A stretch of DNA of 64,000 bases from Ramlibacter montanisoli (GCF_013087525.1 NZ_JABFCS010000001.1:1054001-1118000), one strand, 5' to 3'; shown: positions 8,332-18,454, numbered from the stretch's first letter. The notes: generated by a model not told the origin, from the letters alone. Made by a program: numbers and translations.

Positions 8332-10239
8332 ATGATCAACATCACGCTCCCCGACGGCTCGCAACGCCAGTTCCCGCAACCCGTGACGGTGGCCGAGGTC
8401 GCCGCCTCCATCGGCCCCGGCCTGGCCAAGGCCGCCCTTGCCGGCAAGGTCGACGGCAAGGTGGTCGACACGGCCTACCGGATGGACCAGGACGCCAAGC
8501 TCGCCATCCTCACGGCCAAGGACCCCGAAGGCCTGGACGTGATCCGCCACTCGACGGCCCACCTGCTGGCCTACGCGGTGAAGGACCTGTTCCCCGAAGC
8601 CCAGGTCACGATCGGCCCGGTGATCGAGAACGGCTTCTACTACGACTTCGCGTACAAGCGCCCCTTCACGCCCGAGGACCTGCAGGCGATCGAGAAGCGC
8701 ATGGGCGAACTCGCCGCAAAGGACGAGCCGGTCACGCGCCGCGTGCTGCCGCGCGACGAGGCGGTGCAGCACTTCCTGCAGATGGGCGAGAAGTACAAGG
8801 CGGAGATCATCGGCAGCATCCCGGCGGGCGAGGACGTCTCGCTCTACGCCGAAGGAAAGTTCGAGGACCTGTGCCGCGGGCCCCACGTGCCCAGCACCGG
8901 CAAGCTCAGGCACTTCAAGCTCATGAAGGTGGCCGGCGCCTACTGGCGCGGCGACCACCGCAACGAGATGCTGCAGCGGGTCTACGGCACGGCCTGGGCT
9001 TCCAAGGAGGAGTTGCAGCAGTACCTCACGATGCTGGAGGAGGCCGAAAAGCGCGACCACCGCAAGCTCGGCCGCGAACTGGACCTGTTCCACATCGAGG
9101 AGATGTCGCCCGGCGTCGTGTTCTGGCATCCCAGGGGTTGGGCCATCTGGCAGGCCGTGGAGCAGTACATGCGCCAGGTCTACCGCGACAACGGCTACCA
9201 GGAGGTCAAGGGGCCGCAGATCCTGGACAAGTCGCTGTGGGAGAAGACGGGCCACTGGGACAAGTACCGCGAGAACATGTTCGTCACGGAGTCGGAAAAG
9301 CGCGAGTACGCGCTCAAGCCGATGAACTGCCCCGGCCACGTCCTGATCTTCAAGCAGGGCACGAAGAGCTATCGCGACCTGCCGCTGCGCTACGGCGAGT
9401 TCGGCCAGTGCCACCGCAACGAGCCCTCGGGCGGCCTGCACGGGATCATGCGCGTGCGCGGCTTCACGCAGGACGACGGGCACATCTTCTGCACGGAAGA
9501 CCAGATCCTGCCGGAGTGCGAGGAATTCACGAAAGTCCTGCACAAGGTGTACGCGGACTTCGGCTTCACGGACATCATCTACAAGGTCGCGACGCGGCCG
9601 GACGCGCGGATCGGCTCCGATGAGCTATGGGACAAGGCGGAAAGCGCCCTGATGGAGTCCCTGCGCCGCAGCGGCTGCGAATTCACGATCTCCCCGGGCG
9701 ACGGCGCCTTCTACGGCCCCAAGATCGAATACACGCTCAAGGACGCGATCGGCCGCCCGTGGCAGGTCGGCACGATGCAGGTGGACTTCAACCTGACGAC
9801 GCGGCTGGACGCCGAGTACGTGGGGGAGGATGGCGCCCGCCACCGCCCGGTCGTGCTGCACCGGGCCATCGTGGGCAGCCTGGAGCGTTACATCGGCATC
9901 CTGATCGAGCAGCACGCCGGCGCGCTGCCGGCCTGGCTGGCCCCGGTGCAGGCCGTGATCCTCAATATCACGGACCAACAGGCCGATTACGTCAATGAAA
10001 TCGCCAAATCGCTGAGGAATCAAGGGCTTAGGGTGGAGACGGATCTGCGCAACGAGAAGATCACGTATAAAATACGGGAGCATTCGATGCAAAAGCCGCC
10101 TTACCTCCTTGTCGTGGGTGACAAGGAGAAGGCGGCTGGTGCCGTCGCCGTGCGGGCCCGGGGCAACAAGGACCTCGGGGTGATGAGCCTGCAGGCGTTC
10201 CAGGAAAGGATCGCCGGGGACATCGCCAGCAAGAGCTGA
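8332..10239 (+). CDS. thrS: Threonyl-tRNA synthetase
   Basis: Charges tRNA-Thr. The 635-residue protein shows the full domain order: N-terminal TGS domain (residues 1-61), editing domain with HSTAHLL near residue 74, class II catalytic core with motif 2 ([19 protein letters not shown]) and MNCPGH, motif 3 ([20 protein letters not shown]) and a C-terminal anticodon-binding domain ([13 protein letters not shown]). Length is normal. It begins the thrS-infC-rpmI-rplT-pheST-ihfA block conserved in proteobacteria. Expression is probably set by the leader peptide and terminator just upstream. Its 3' end carries a TATAAAAT stretch (about 10067) that could be a secondary promoter for infC. Confidence 0.97.
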   Translation: MINITLPDGSQRQFPQPVTVAEVAASIGPGLAKAALAGKVDGKVVDTAYRMDQDAKLAILTAKDPEGLDVIRHSTAHLLAYAVKDLFPEAQVTIGPVIENGFYYDFAYKRPFTPEDLQAIEKRMGELAAKDEPVTRRVLPRDEAVQHFLQMGEKYKAEIIGSIPAGEDVSLYAEGKFEDLCRGPHVPSTGKLRHFKLMKVAGAYWRGDHRNEMLQRVYGTAWASKEELQQYLTMLEEAEKRDHRKLGRELDLFHIEEMSPGVVFWHPRGWAIWQAVEQYMRQVYRDNGYQEVKGPQILDKSLWEKTGHWDKYRENMFVTESEKREYALKPMNCPGHVLIFKQGTKSYRDLPLRYGEFGQCHRNEPSGGLHGIMRVRGFTQDDGHIFCTEDQILPECEEFTKVLHKVYADFGFTDIIYKVATRPDARIGSDELWDKAESALMESLRRSGCEFTISPGDGAFYGPKIEYTLKDAIGRPWQVGTMQVDFNLTTRLDAEYVGEDGARHRPVVLHRAIVGSLERYIGILIEQHAGALPAWLAPVQAVILNITDQQADYVNEIAKSLRNQGLRVETDLRNEKITYKIREHSMQKPPYLLVVGDKEKAAGAVAVRARGNKDLGVMSLQAFQERIAGDIASKS

Positions 10240-10272
10240 TCTTAAGGGAAAAGCTTCGCGGGCCTGCCAGGA

Positions 10273-10316
10273 TTGACGGTAGTGCTACAGCTTTTGTAGC
10301 TATCTGAACTGAAGGA
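10273..10316 (+). promoter_or_regulatory. infC promoter-like region, hairpin and ribosome site
   Basis: TTGACG (10273-10278) is followed after 18-19 bp by TAGCTA, giving a possible sigma-70 promoter between thrS and infC. Within it GCTACA and TGTAGC (10284-10289, 10295-10300) form a small hairpin. AAGGA at 10312-10316 sits 9 bp before the unusual ATC start and fixes that start. Confidence 0.5.
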
Positions 10317-10325
10317 CTGAAGACC

Positions 10326-10943
10326 ATCGCTACTGAATTTCGCGACCGCCGCCAGCGCGAGGAACGCAAGCACCGCCTGAACCGGGAAATCATGGCCCCG
10401 GAAGTCCGCCTCAGCGGACCCAACAACGAGCCCCTGGGCATCGTGAGCCTGCAGGAAGCCCTGCGAATGGCCGGTGAGGCCGACGTCGACCTGGTTGAAA
10501 TTGCCGCCACTGCGAATCCGCCGGTCTGCCGGCTGATGGACTACGGCAAGTTCAAGTACCAGGAGCAGAAGAAGGCCGCGGAAGCGAAATCGAAGCAGAC
10601 GGTCATCGAGATCAAGGAAATCAAGTTCCGCCCCGGGACGGATGACGGCGACTACAACATCAAGTTGCGCAACATCCGCAGGTTCCTGGCGGAAGGCGAC
10701 AAGTGCAAGATCACGCTGCGCTTCCGGGGGCGCGAGATCACGCACCAGGAAATCGGCATGGCGCTGCTGCAGCGCATCCGGGACGACCTCGGGGACACCA
10801 TCCTCGTCGAGCAGTTCCCCAAGCTCGAAGGCCGGCAGATGATCATGATGATCGCGCCGGGCAAGAAGAAGCCGGGCCCGGTCAAGCCGGCGACCGAAGC
10901 CGCTCCGGCGGCAACGGCCACGACGGCGACGACGACGTCGTAA
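10326..10943 (+). CDS. infC: Translation initiation factor IF-3 (rare ATC start)
   Basis: IF-3 binds the 30S subunit and rejects non-canonical start codons. The 205-residue protein starts at ATC (10326) with [21 protein letters not shown]; an AAGGA ribosome site is 9 bp upstream and no ATG occurs before codon 23. Starting at that first ATG (MAPEVRLS) would delete a conserved N-terminus. Non-AUG starts are the hallmark of infC autoregulation: excess IF-3 represses its own initiation. Domains: N-terminal ([16 protein letters not shown]), lysine-rich linker, C-terminal ([19 protein letters not shown]). The extreme C-terminus is an Ala/Thr-rich tail. Confidence 0.92.
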   Translation: MATEFRDRRQREERKHRLNREIMAPEVRLSGPNNEPLGIVSLQEALRMAGEADVDLVEIAATANPPVCRLMDYGKFKYQEQKKAAEAKSKQTVIEIKEIKFRPGTDDGDYNIKLRNIRRFLAEGDKCKITLRFRGREITHQEIGMALLQRIRDDLGDTILVEQFPKLEGRQMIMMIAPGKKKPGPVKPATEAAPAATATTATTTS

Positions 10944-11104
10944 GACAGTTTCTAAGCCATCACGGTTGGTCGCCGCGGTGGCGGTGAAGGGGGCCTTTGG
11001 GCCTCCCGGCTTCGCAAGGAGCCGAAACAAAAAGTGGCTCGGGGCCATCAAGGCGCGGGAGTTTCCCGCGACGCCTCACGAGCACAAGGTAGAAGGAGCA
11101 TTCA
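10944..11104 (+). promoter_or_regulatory. rpmI-rplT leader, possible L20-type autoregulatory RNA
   Basis: The 161-bp gap between infC and rpmI is rich in nested inverted repeats, for example GCGGGA/TCCCGC near 11057-11072 inside outer GGCG/CGCC and GCTC/GAGC arms, and GGGGGCC/GGCCTCCC-type pairing near 10988-11006. In enterobacteria L20 represses translation of rpmI-rplT by binding such a structure. The role here is inferred from position and folding potential only. Confidence 0.4.
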
Positions 11105-11308
11105 ATGCCCAAGATGAAGACCAAGAGCGGAGCGAAGAAGCGCTTCCGCGTGCGTCCCGGCGGGACCGTCAAGCGCGGCCAGGCCTTCAAGCGTCACATC
11201 CTGACCAAGAAGTCCACCAAGAACAAGCGCCACCTGCGCGGCCCCACGGCCGTCCATGAGACCAACATGGGTCACATGGCGCAGATGTTGCCGTTCGCCG
11301 GCATCTAA
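11105..11308 (+). CDS. rpmI: 50S ribosomal protein L35
   Basis: The 67-residue basic protein begins [20 protein letters not shown], the universal L35 N-terminus, and has the usual [18 protein letters not shown] core. It is a component of the large ribosomal subunit. GAAGGAG lies just upstream. It is followed 24 bp later by rplT, forming the conserved infC-rpmI-rplT operon, and the long structured leader before it may be a translational control site. Confidence 0.97.
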   Translation: MPKMKTKSGAKKRFRVRPGGTVKRGQAFKRHILTKKSTKNKRHLRGPTAVHETNMGHMAQMLPFAGI

Positions 11309-11332
11309 CGTAGACGAAGAAGGAGAACACAC

Positions 11333-11692
11333 ATGCCTCGCGTCAAACGTGGTGTAACCGCCCGCGCACGTCACAAGAAGGTCCTCGCGCTCGCCAAGGG
11401 TTTCCGCGGCCGCCGCGGCAACGTCTTCCGCATCGCCAAAGAAGCGGTGATGAAGGCGGGGCAATATGCCTACCGCGACCGTCGTGCCAAGAAGCGCGTC
11501 TTCCGCCAGCTGTGGATCGCCCGTATCAACGCCGCCGCGCGTGCCAACGGCCTGACCTACAGCCAGTTCGCCAACGGGATCCGCAAGGCGGGCATCGACA
11601 TCGACCGCAAGGTCCTGGCCGATATCGCCTACCACGACCCCGCGGCGTTTACCGGCATCGTGAACCAGGTGAAGGCCAAGCTGGCTGCTTGA
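11333..11692 (+). CDS. rplT: 50S ribosomal protein L20
   Basis: A 119-residue basic protein starting [18 protein letters not shown] with the conserved [28 protein letters not shown] segment. L20 binds 23S rRNA early in 50S assembly and in several bacteria represses its own operon. The ribosome site AGAAGGAG precedes the ATG. It is the third gene of the infC-rpmI-rplT set; a terminator-like hairpin follows before pheS. Confidence 0.97.
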   Translation: MPRVKRGVTARARHKKVLALAKGFRGRRGNVFRIAKEAVMKAGQYAYRDRRAKKRVFRQLWIARINAAARANGLTYSQFANGIRKAGIDIDRKVLADIAYHDPAAFTGIVNQVKAKLAA

Positions 11693-11750
11693 GTTCGCGG
11701 TGGCCGCCGTGCCCCTCACGGGAACGGCGGCTGGTGCAACCCATTGAAAC

Positions 11751-11786
11751 GGGGCTAGGGCTGCGAGGCGCTAGCCCTGTTTTTTT
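11751..11786 (+). terminator. Terminator or attenuator between rplT and pheS
   Basis: Hairpin with arms GGGCTAG (11752-11758) and CTAGCCC (11771-11777), extended by inner GC pairs, and a seven-T tail (11780-11786) that ends 5 bp before the pheS start codon. No Phe-rich leader peptide was found, so this may be a simple partial terminator. Confidence 0.7.
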
Positions 11787-11791
11787 CTCCC

Positions 11792-12850
11792 ATGACCCAA
11801 GAATTCGATCCGATCGTCGCCGGTGCGCGTGAGGCCTTTGCCAAGGCCGGCACGCCCGCGGAGCTGGAAAACGCCAAGGCGCAGTACGTCGGCAAGGCCG
11901 GCCGCATCACGGAGCTGATGAAGGGCCTGGCTGCCCTCTCCGTGGAGGAGAAGAAGACGCGCGGCGCCGCGATCAACCAGGCCAAGCAGGCGATCGAGGC
12001 CGCCCTCGCGGAGCGCCGCCAGGCCCTGGCCGACGCGGAGCTGGAATCGCAATTGCAGGCCGAGGCGCTGGACGTCTCGCTGCCCGGACGCGTGCGCGAA
12101 CCTGGCGGCCTGCACCCGGTGTCGCTCACCATGGAGCGCATCGAGCAGATCTTCGCCAGCATGGGCTTCGACGTGGCCGACGGCCCGGAGATCGAGTCCG
12201 ACTGGCACAGCTTCACGTCGCTCAACAACCCGCCGAACCACCCCGCGCGCTCGATGCAGGACACGTTCTACGTGGACATCGACGGCGACGACGGCATCCC
12301 CTACAACCTGCGGCCGCACACCAGCCCGATGCAGGTGCGCTACACGCACCAGCACATCAAGCGCTACGCCGACGCGGTCCAGCGCGGCGAGCCGATGCCC
12401 GAGATCCGCGTGATCTGCCCGGGCCGCACCTATCGCGTCGACAGCGACGCGACGCACTCGCCGATGTTCCACCAGTGCGAAGGCCTGTGGCTGGGCGAGA
12501 ACGTGAGCTTCAAGGACCTGAAGGTCGTCTTCACCGACTTCTGCCGCACCTTCTTCGAAAGCGACGACCTCGCGCTGCGCTTCCGTCCGAGCTTCTTTCC
12601 CTTCACGGAACCCAGCGCCGAGATCGACATCCAGTTCCAGAGCGGGCCGCTGGCCGGCCGCTGGCTGGAGGTGGCCGGCTCCGGCCAGGTCCATCCGCAA
12701 GTGGTGCGCAACATGGGGCTGGACCCCGAGAAGCACATCGGCTTCGCCTTCGGCATGGGCCCGGACCGCCTGACCATGCTGCGCTACGGCGTGAGCGACC
12801 TGCGCCTGTTCTTCGACGGCGACGTCCGCTTCCTCCGCCAATTCCGCTAA
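11792..12850 (+). CDS. pheS: Phenylalanyl-tRNA synthetase alpha subunit
   Basis: Catalytic subunit of the alpha2-beta2 enzyme that charges tRNA-Phe. The 352 residues contain an N-terminal coiled coil (about 1-100), class II motif 1 around [14 protein letters not shown], motif 2 ([21 protein letters not shown]), [12 protein letters not shown] and motif 3 with GIGPDRL-type [14 protein letters not shown]. The ATG at 11792 immediately follows the T run of a hairpin, so the mRNA leader may be very short if a promoter lies downstream of the terminator. It is followed 18 bp later by pheT. Confidence 0.97.
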   Translation: MTQEFDPIVAGAREAFAKAGTPAELENAKAQYVGKAGRITELMKGLAALSVEEKKTRGAAINQAKQAIEAALAERRQALADAELESQLQAEALDVSLPGRVREPGGLHPVSLTMERIEQIFASMGFDVADGPEIESDWHSFTSLNNPPNHPARSMQDTFYVDIDGDDGIPYNLRPHTSPMQVRYTHQHIKRYADAVQRGEPMPEIRVICPGRTYRVDSDATHSPMFHQCEGLWLGENVSFKDLKVVFTDFCRTFFESDDLALRFRPSFFPFTEPSAEIDIQFQSGPLAGRWLEVAGSGQVHPQVVRNMGLDPEKHIGFAFGMGPDRLTMLRYGVSDLRLFFDGDVRFLRQFR

Positions 12851-12868
12851 CCGGTTCCCAGAGAAGAC

Positions 12869-15284
12869 ATGCAATTCCCCGAGTCCTGGCTGCGCGCGTT
12901 CTGCAACCCGCCGCTGACCACGCAACAGATCGCCGACACGCTCACCATGGGTGGGCTGGAAGTGGAGAGCTGCGCCCGCTGGCGCCGCCCTTCACGCAGG
13001 TGGTGGTGGGCGAGATCAAGGAAGCCGTGCAGCACCCCAACGCCGACCGCCTGCGCGTGTGCCAGGTCGACGTGGGGCAGGCGCGCTGCTGAACATCGTC
13101 TGCGGCGCGCCGAACGCGCGCGTCGGCATCAAGGTCCCGACCGCGCTGGTGGGCGCCGAACTGCCCCCGGGCGAGGACGGCAAGCCCTTCGCCATCAAGC
13201 TGGGCAAGCTGCGCGGCGTCGAGAGCCAGGGCATGCTGTGCTCCGCACGCGAATTGAAGCTCAGTGAGGACCACGGCGGGCTGCTGGAGCTGGACCCGTC
13301 CGCGCCCCTGGGCCGGAACGTGCGCGAGGTGCTCAAGCTCGATGACCACGTCTTCACCCTCAAGCTCACGCCCAACCTGGCGCACGCGCTGTCGGTGTAC
13401 GGCGTGGCGCGCGAACTTTCCGCGCTGACCGGCGCGCCGCTGGTCGAGCCGAAGTTCGAGCCGGTGCAGCCCCGGCACGACGCGAAGCTCAAGGTCAAGG
13501 TGAGCGCGCCCGACCTGTGCGGCCGCTTCTCGGGCCGCATCATCCGCAATGTCAACACCCAGGCGAAGACGCCGCAGTGGATGGTGGAACGCCTGGCCGG
13601 CTGCGGCCAGCGCAGCGTGACCGCGCTGGTGGACATCTCCAACTACGTGATGTTCGAGTTCGGCCGTCCCTCGCACATCTTCGACCAGGACAGGATCCAC
13701 GGCGGGCTCGACGTGCGCTGGGGCCGCAAGGGCGAGCAGCTCAAGCTGCTGAACGGCACCACCATCGAGGTGGACGAGAAGGTCGGCGTGATCGCCGACG
13801 ACCGCCAGGTGGAGTCGCTGGCGGGCATCATGGGCGGCGACGCCACGGCGGTGTCCGACGACACGAAGAACGTGTACGTGGAAGCCGCCTTCTGGTGGCC
13901 GCAGGCCGTGCAGGGCCGCTCGCGCCGCTTCAACTTCTCCACCGACGCCGGCCACCGCTTCGAGCGCGGCGTGGACCCGGTCGAGACCGTGGAGCACATC
14001 GAACACATCACCCGCCTGATCCTGGAGATCTGCGGCGGCGAAGCCGGCCCGATGGACGACCACCTGGTCAAGCTGCCCGAGCGCAAGCCGGTGCAGCTGC
14101 GCGTCGCGCGCGCGGCCAAGGTGATCGGCATGCCGGTCACCGAGCAGCAATGCGTGGACACGCTGGCGCGGCTGCGCCTGCCCGCGAAGTCGGACCGCGG
14201 CATCATCACCGTCACGCCGCCGCCCTACCGCTTCGACCTCTCGATCGAGGAGGACCTGATCGAGGAGGTGGTGCGCGTGATCGGCTACCAGCAGCTGCCC
14301 ACCACGCCGCCGCTGGCGCCCATCACGGCCAAGCTGCCGCCGGAAAACCGCCGCAGCCGCTTCGCGGTGCGCCGCCTGCTGGCCGCCCTGGGCTACCAGG
14401 AAACGATCAACTTCAGCTTCGTCGAGGAACACTGGGAGCAGGACCTGGCCGGCAATGCCGACCCGATCAAGCTGCTGAACCCGATCGCCAGCCAGATGAG
14501 CGTGATGCGCTCCTCGCTGCTCGGCTCGCTGCTGCAGGTGCTCAAGTTCAACCTGGACCGCAAGGCAGAACGCGTGCGCGTGTTCGAGCTGGGCCGGGTG
14601 TTCGTGCGCGATGCCACCGTCCAGACCACCGACACCACCGTGCGCGGCGTGCGCCAGCCGATGAAGGTGGCCGGCCTGGCCTACGGCTCGCCGGACGGCC
14701 TGCAGTGGGGCCGCAAGTCGGCGGCGGGCGATTTCTACGACATGAAGGGCGACGTGCAGGCGCTGCTGTCGCCGCTGCAGGCCGAGTTCGTGCCGGCCGC
14801 GCATCCGGCCATGCACCCGGGCCGCTGTGCCGCCATCCGCGTGGACGGCCGCGAAGTCGGCTTCGTCGGCGAGCTGCACCCGCGCTGGCGCCAGAAGTGG
14901 GAGCTGCCGCAGGTGCCGCTGCTGTTCGAGCTGGACCTGGACGCCGTGACCGCGCGCCAGGTGCCCGCCTTCGAGCCGGTGCCGCGCTTCCAGCCGGCCG
15001 AGCGCGATCTGGCCGTGATCGTGGGCGAGCAGGTCACGCACGACCAGCTGCTGGCCGCGATCCGGTCCGCCGACACGGGCGGGCTGCTGCGCGAAGCCAT
15101 GCTGTTCGACGTCTACAAGCCGCAGCAGGCGACCGCCGGTCTGGCCATGAACGAGAAGAGCCTCGCGGTGCGCTTGACGCTCGCGCGCAGCGACGCCACA
15201 CTGACCGACGAGCAAATCGAATCGGCCGTGCGCGCGGTGGTGGAGAGGATCACAGCGCGGCTCGGCGGCCGACTGAGGGGATGA
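12869..15284 (+). CDS. pheT: Phenylalanyl-tRNA synthetase beta subunit, frame broken twice
   Basis: The start ([20 protein letters not shown]), the tRNA-binding segment ([19 protein letters not shown]) and the body ([14 protein letters not shown] onward) lie in three different frames. One missing G near 12971 (GAGGAG read as GAGAG) and one near 13082 (GCGGCG read as GCGCG) account for both shifts; with both restored the product is 805 residues, the normal length. Domains: EMAP-like tRNA-binding (about 40-150), B3/B4, B5, catalytic-like core and C-terminal ferredoxin-fold anticodon-binding domain ([18 protein letters not shown]). pheT is essential, so the breaks must be sequence errors. It overlaps ihfA by four bases. 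Confidence 0.9.
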
Positions 15285-15661
15285 GCATGGCCGACCTCGC
15301 GACAACAACAGCGCTCAGGACAGAGGACATCATGGAGTTTGCCGTCGAGAGCCTGGAAACCCCGGCACTGACGAAGGCGCAGCTCGCCGAGCTGCTGTTC
15401 GAGCAGATCGGGCTGAACAAGCGCGAGTCCAAGGACATGATCGACGCCTTCTTCGACCTGATCTCGCAGAGCCTCGTCGAAGGCCAGGACGTCAAGATCT
15501 CGGGCTTCGGCAACTTCCAGATCCGCACCAAGGCGCCGCGCCCTGGGCGCAACCCGCGCACGGGCGAGGCGATCCCGATCGAGGCGCGCCGCGTCGTCAC
15601 CTTCCACGCCAGCCACAAGCTCAAGGAACAGATCCAGGGCAACGGCGAGGGCAAGGCCTGA
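15281..15661 (+). CDS. ihfA: Integration host factor alpha subunit
   Basis: DNA-bending nucleoid protein forming a heterodimer with IhfB. The core [41 protein letters not shown] and [20 protein letters not shown] is the full HU/IHF fold with the beta-arm proline region. The start at ATG 15281 overlaps the pheT stop (ATGA), giving 126 residues with an N-terminal extension of about 27; ATG at 15332 is an alternative. The location directly after pheT is the standard proteobacterial arrangement. IHF often assists sigma-54 promoters such as the one at 44523 in this window. Confidence 0.92.
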   Translation: MSMADLATTTALRTEDIMEFAVESLETPALTKAQLAELLFEQIGLNKRESKDMIDAFFDLISQSLVEGQDVKISGFGNFQIRTKAPRPGRNPRTGEAIPIEARRVVTFHASHKLKEQIQGNGEGKA

Positions 15662-15819
15662 GGCTTCGCGCCCGGGCCGCTTTTTCCCATCCGGCAGGAA
15701 CGCCCGTCGCGGCGGCGCTACCGCAGGGCAGGGGCGCAACAGCCGCTGCTCCGACGCGCTTTGCATCCTCCCCGAGTTAGAGTAACCTCAAAGCTTTCTC
15801 TCCTAGTAGATTGATTTCA

Positions 15820-16269
15820 ATGGAGAAAGGCCTCCCGGCTATCCCCGCCAAGCGCTACTTCACCATCGGTGAGGTCAGCGAGCTGTGTGGCGTCAAGCCC
15901 CACGTGCTACGGTATTGGGAGCAGGAGTTCACCCAGCTGCGCCCGATGAAGCGCCGCGGCAACCGCCGCTACTACCAGCACCACGAGGTGCTGATGATCC
16001 GGCGCATCCGCGACCTGCTGTACGACCAGGGTTTCACCATCAGCGGCGCGCGCAACAAGCTGCAGGAAATCGTGCAGGTCGAGCGCGACAAGCGCCGGGC
16101 CGGCGAGGTCATGCTCGATGGCGTGGAAGTGATCGAGGTGGAGGAGTCCACCTTCGGCGAGAGCCAGTTCGAGGAAGCGCCGCCGGAAGAACGCGATGCC
16201 ATGTCGCAGAAGCTGCAGTTGTTGCGCCGCGAACTGTTCGAAATCCGGGACCTGCTGGGCCTGCACTGA
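15820..16269 (+). CDS. MerR family regulator (downstream-of-ihfA type)
   Basis: A 149-residue protein with an N-terminal MerR winged helix (YFTIGEVSELCGVKPHVLRYWEQEF, then NRRYYQHHEVLMIRRIRDLL) and a C-terminal coiled coil (RDAMSQKLQLLRRELFEIRDLL). It lacks the metal-binding cysteines of MerR/CueR, so it is not a classical metal sensor. The position after ihfA and before tRNA-Pro is conserved in Burkholderiales. ATG 15820 was chosen over the earlier in-frame TTG. Targets unknown. Confidence 0.85.
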   Translation: MEKGLPAIPAKRYFTIGEVSELCGVKPHVLRYWEQEFTQLRPMKRRGNRRYYQHHEVLMIRRIRDLLYDQGFTISGARNKLQEIVQVERDKRRAGEVMLDGVEVIEVEESTFGESQFEEAPPEERDAMSQKLQLLRRELFEIRDLLGLH

Positions 16270-16290
16270 GAAGAGGCGATTTTTAGCGGT

Positions 16291-16296
16291 TAGAAT
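16291..16296 (+). promoter_or_regulatory. Probable -10 box of tRNA-Pro
   Basis: TAGAAT lies 8 bp before the first base of tRNA-Pro, so transcription would start at or within a few bases of the tRNA. A GC-rich discriminator (GCGGGC) follows, typical of stable RNA promoters. Confidence 0.5.
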
Positions 16297-16304
16297 AGCG
16301 GGCT

Positions 16305-16381
16305 CGGCGTGTAGCGCAGCCTGGTAGCGCACTTGCATGGGGTGCAAGGGGTCGCGAGTTCGAATCCCGCCACGCCGACCA
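16305..16381 (+). tRNA. tRNA-Pro (anticodon GGG)
   Basis: 77-nt cloverleaf with acceptor arms CGGCGTG and CACGCCG, D arm with CCTGGTAGCG, anticodon stem CTTGC/GCAAG around loop ATGGGGT (anticodon GGG at 16339-16341, reading CCC), T arm with GTTCGAATC, and an encoded CCA end (16379-16381). Confidence 0.97.
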
Positions 16382-16393
16382 ACAACACAGGAC

Positions 16394-16433
16394 AGCCGGT
16401 TGGGCCACTTGGTCCAACCGGCTTCTTCGTTTC
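16394..16433 (+). terminator. Terminator after tRNA-Pro
   Basis: 10-bp stem AGCCGGTTGG (16394-16403) with CCAACCGGCT (16414-16423), loop containing further pairing, then a T-rich tail TCTTCGTTT. It begins 13 bp after the tRNA CCA end. Confidence 0.7.
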
Positions 16434-16461
16434 TGCAGGCCTGCGGGCATAATGGCCGCGC

Positions 16462-17352
16462 ATGGCCTCCGTCGTATTCGCTGATCTCGTAGGGAGCACA
16501 GGCATCTTCGAGCGGCTCGGTGACGAGACCGCCGGGCGCTTCGTCACCCAGCTGACCACGGCGCTCGCCAAGATCTTCGAACAGCACAACGGCCGCGTCG
16601 TGAAGATGCTCGGCGACGGCCTCTTTGTCGTGTTCCCGGAAGAGGCGCAGGCGCTCACCGCCTGCATCGCCATCCAGGAAAGATTGCTGCAGAAGCCGGT
16701 TCGCCCGGGCGGCCTCGGCCGTCCGGTGCAGATGCAGATGGGCATCGAATCCGGCGAAGTCGTGGAGATCCAGGGCGACTGCTACGGCGACGCCGTCAAC
16801 TGCGCCGCGCGCCTGGCCGACCTCGCCGGCGCCGACCAGATCCTCACCACCCAGCGCGTGCGCGACGCCCTGCCGCACGGCCAGCAGGACCAGTTGCGCA
16901 GCCTCGGCCCCATGTACCTGCGCGGCAAGGCCGAGGCCACCGAAGTGTTCCGCGTCGAATGGCAGCCCGAGCGCGATGCGGAAGCCACCGTGATGGGCGT
17001 GTCGATGTTCGGGCAGCCGCCGGAGGCGCACCTGGAGCTGAGCATCGCCGGCGAGACCCGCCGCATGGGCCCGCGCGGCGAAGCGCTCACGCTGGGCCGC
17101 TCCGCCACCGCGGACCTGCACGTCAATGACTCGCGCGTGTCGCGCGTGCACGCCACCGTTGAATGGCGCGGCGGCCACTACGTGCTCAGCGATGCCTCCA
17201 GCTTCGGCACCTGGGTCTATTTCGCCAACCAGCCCGAGCCCGTGGTGCTGCGCCGCACCGAGTGCTACCTGGTGGGGCAGGGCCAGATCGCCCTGGGCTG
17301 CGACCGCAACGCGGAGGCAGCGCCGGTCGCGACGTTCGCGCTGGTCAGCTAG
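16462..17352 (+). CDS. Class III adenylate/guanylate cyclase with C-terminal FHA domain
   Basis: The 296-residue protein begins directly with a class III cyclase domain: VVFADLVGSTGIFERLGD holds the first metal-binding aspartate (about residue 7), KMLGDGLFVVF the second, and DCYGDAVNCAARLADLA the transition-state region. From about residue 185 follows a forkhead-associated domain (LTLGRSATADLHVNDSRVSRVHATVEW, then SSFGTWVYF) that binds phosphothreonine peptides. No membrane segment is seen. It is coupled to a second FHA gene 4 bp downstream and a Ser/Thr kinase beyond, suggesting that kinase phosphorylation recruits this cyclase. Cyclic AMP or GMP cannot be distinguished by eye. Confidence 0.85.
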   Translation: MASVVFADLVGSTGIFERLGDETAGRFVTQLTTALAKIFEQHNGRVVKMLGDGLFVVFPEEAQALTACIAIQERLLQKPVRPGGLGRPVQMQMGIESGEVVEIQGDCYGDAVNCAARLADLAGADQILTTQRVRDALPHGQQDQLRSLGPMYLRGKAEATEVFRVEWQPERDAEATVMGVSMFGQPPEAHLELSIAGETRRMGPRGEALTLGRSATADLHVNDSRVSRVHATVEWRGGHYVLSDASSFGTWVYFANQPEPVVLRRTECYLVGQGQIALGCDRNAEAAPVATFALVS

Positions 17353-17356
17353 CGCG

Positions 17357-18454
17357 ATGGCGCTGGACCTGCACATCGCCGGCCCGGGCCTGGACGTGCG
17401 CCGGCGGCTCGAGCCGGGCGACCCCGCGCTGATCCTCGGCCGCGACACCGACTGCGCGGTGTGCCTGCCCGATCCCGAACGCAACATCTCGCGCCGCCAC
17501 CTGAGCGTGTGGAACGAGGGCGACCAGCTGCACTTCCACGTGCTGTCGGTGGTCAACGGCGTCGACACCGCCGGCGGCGAGTTGCCGCCCGGCGCGCGTG
17601 GCGTCCTGCCTCCGGGCGAGATGATGGGGCTGTCGGCCTTCCGCATCGTCGCCACCCCGGTCGCGGTGCCCGCATCGACGCCCGACATCGCCGATCCTTG
17701 GGCCGAATTCGAACGCGTGGCGGCGCAGCTGGTGCCCGACATGGGGCCGGAAACGGTCCCGGCCGCGGGCGACGAGGACCCGTTCGGCGACTGGGGCTTC
17801 CAGAGCACCTTCGGCCCCGGCTCGCCGACGGGCAGCCTGCGCGCCGATGCGCTGCAGCCGGCGACCGACATCGCGCCCTTCTTCTGCGGCCTGGGTCTGG
17901 AGTCGACGATGCGCGCCGGCATCACCAATGGCGAGCTGGAAGCCATGGGCCGGCTCACGCGCATCGCGCTGCTCGGGTTGCTTCAGGCCGTGCATGCGGC
18001 CGCATCGGCGCGACAGGAGGTGCGTTCCGAGGAACGTACGGTCGCCGAAGGCCGCGACCTCAATCCGCTGCGGATGGACACTTCCATGGAGACCAAGCTG
18101 CACTACCTGTTCGGCGGGCAGGCGGCGGGCGCGGGCTGGATGCCGCCGGACCGCGCGGTGGCGCAGGTCGTGACGGAACTCACGATGCACGAGCAGGCGA
18201 TGGGCGAGGCGGTGCGCGAGCTGGCGCAGAAGATCCTCGAGGAGTTCGAGCCGGAAGCGCTCAAGAAGCGGCTGCTGGGCGGCGGCACGCGCATCTTCGA
18301 GTCGGCGCGTGCCTGGGACGCATTCGCGCGCGACTATGCCGGACAGGCATCCGCGGACCCGGCGTGGGCCCAGGAGCTGCTCGACCGGCACTTCGCGCGG
18401 GCCTACGCGATGGCGCTCATGCGTGCGAAACGCAACACACCGGGCCGCTCCTGA
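17357..18454 (+). CDS. FHA protein with a type VI secretion TagH-like C-terminal domain
   Basis: A 365-residue protein with an N-terminal FHA domain (LILGRDTDCAVCLPDPERNISRRHLSV, about residues 25-55) and, after an acidic linker, a C-terminal region from FFCGLGLESTMRAG through MGRLTRIALLGLLQAV, LNPLRM and LLGGGTRIFESARAWDAFARDY. That pattern matches the C-terminal domain of TagH/ImpI-type proteins of type VI secretion systems, which relay PpkA-kinase phosphorylation to assembly. No tss genes occur in the window, so it is either an orphan or serves a distant cluster. It lies between a cyclase-FHA gene and the kinase gene. Confidence 0.72.
   Translation: MALDLHIAGPGLDVRRRLEPGDPALILGRDTDCAVCLPDPERNISRRHLSVWNEGDQLHFHVLSVVNGVDTAGGELPPGARGVLPPGEMMGLSAFRIVATPVAVPASTPDIADPWAEFERVAAQLVPDMGPETVPAAGDEDPFGDWGFQSTFGPGSPTGSLRADALQPATDIAPFFCGLGLESTMRAGITNGELEAMGRLTRIALLGLLQAVHAAASARQEVRSEERTVAEGRDLNPLRMDTSMETKLHYLFGGQAAGAGWMPPDRAVAQVVTELTMHEQAMGEAVRELAQKILEEFEPEALKKRLLGGGTRIFESARAWDAFARDYAGQASADPAWAQELLDRHFARAYAMALMRAKRNTPGRS

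Noticed and set aside
11693-11791. A Phe leader-peptide attenuator before pheS
   Set aside because: A terminator with a T7 tail is present, but no short frame with Phe codons was found upstream.
12869-15284. pheT as a true pseudogene
   Set aside because: The gene is essential, each break is one missing G, and the same error type recurs throughout the window.
12942-15308. A 788-codon open frame antisense to pheT
   Set aside because: Same antisense shadow effect; no domain, no ribosome site, covers an essential gene.
17357-18454. A type VI secretion gene cluster
   Set aside because: Only the TagH-type FHA domain occurs; no tss/vgr/hcp genes are in the window.
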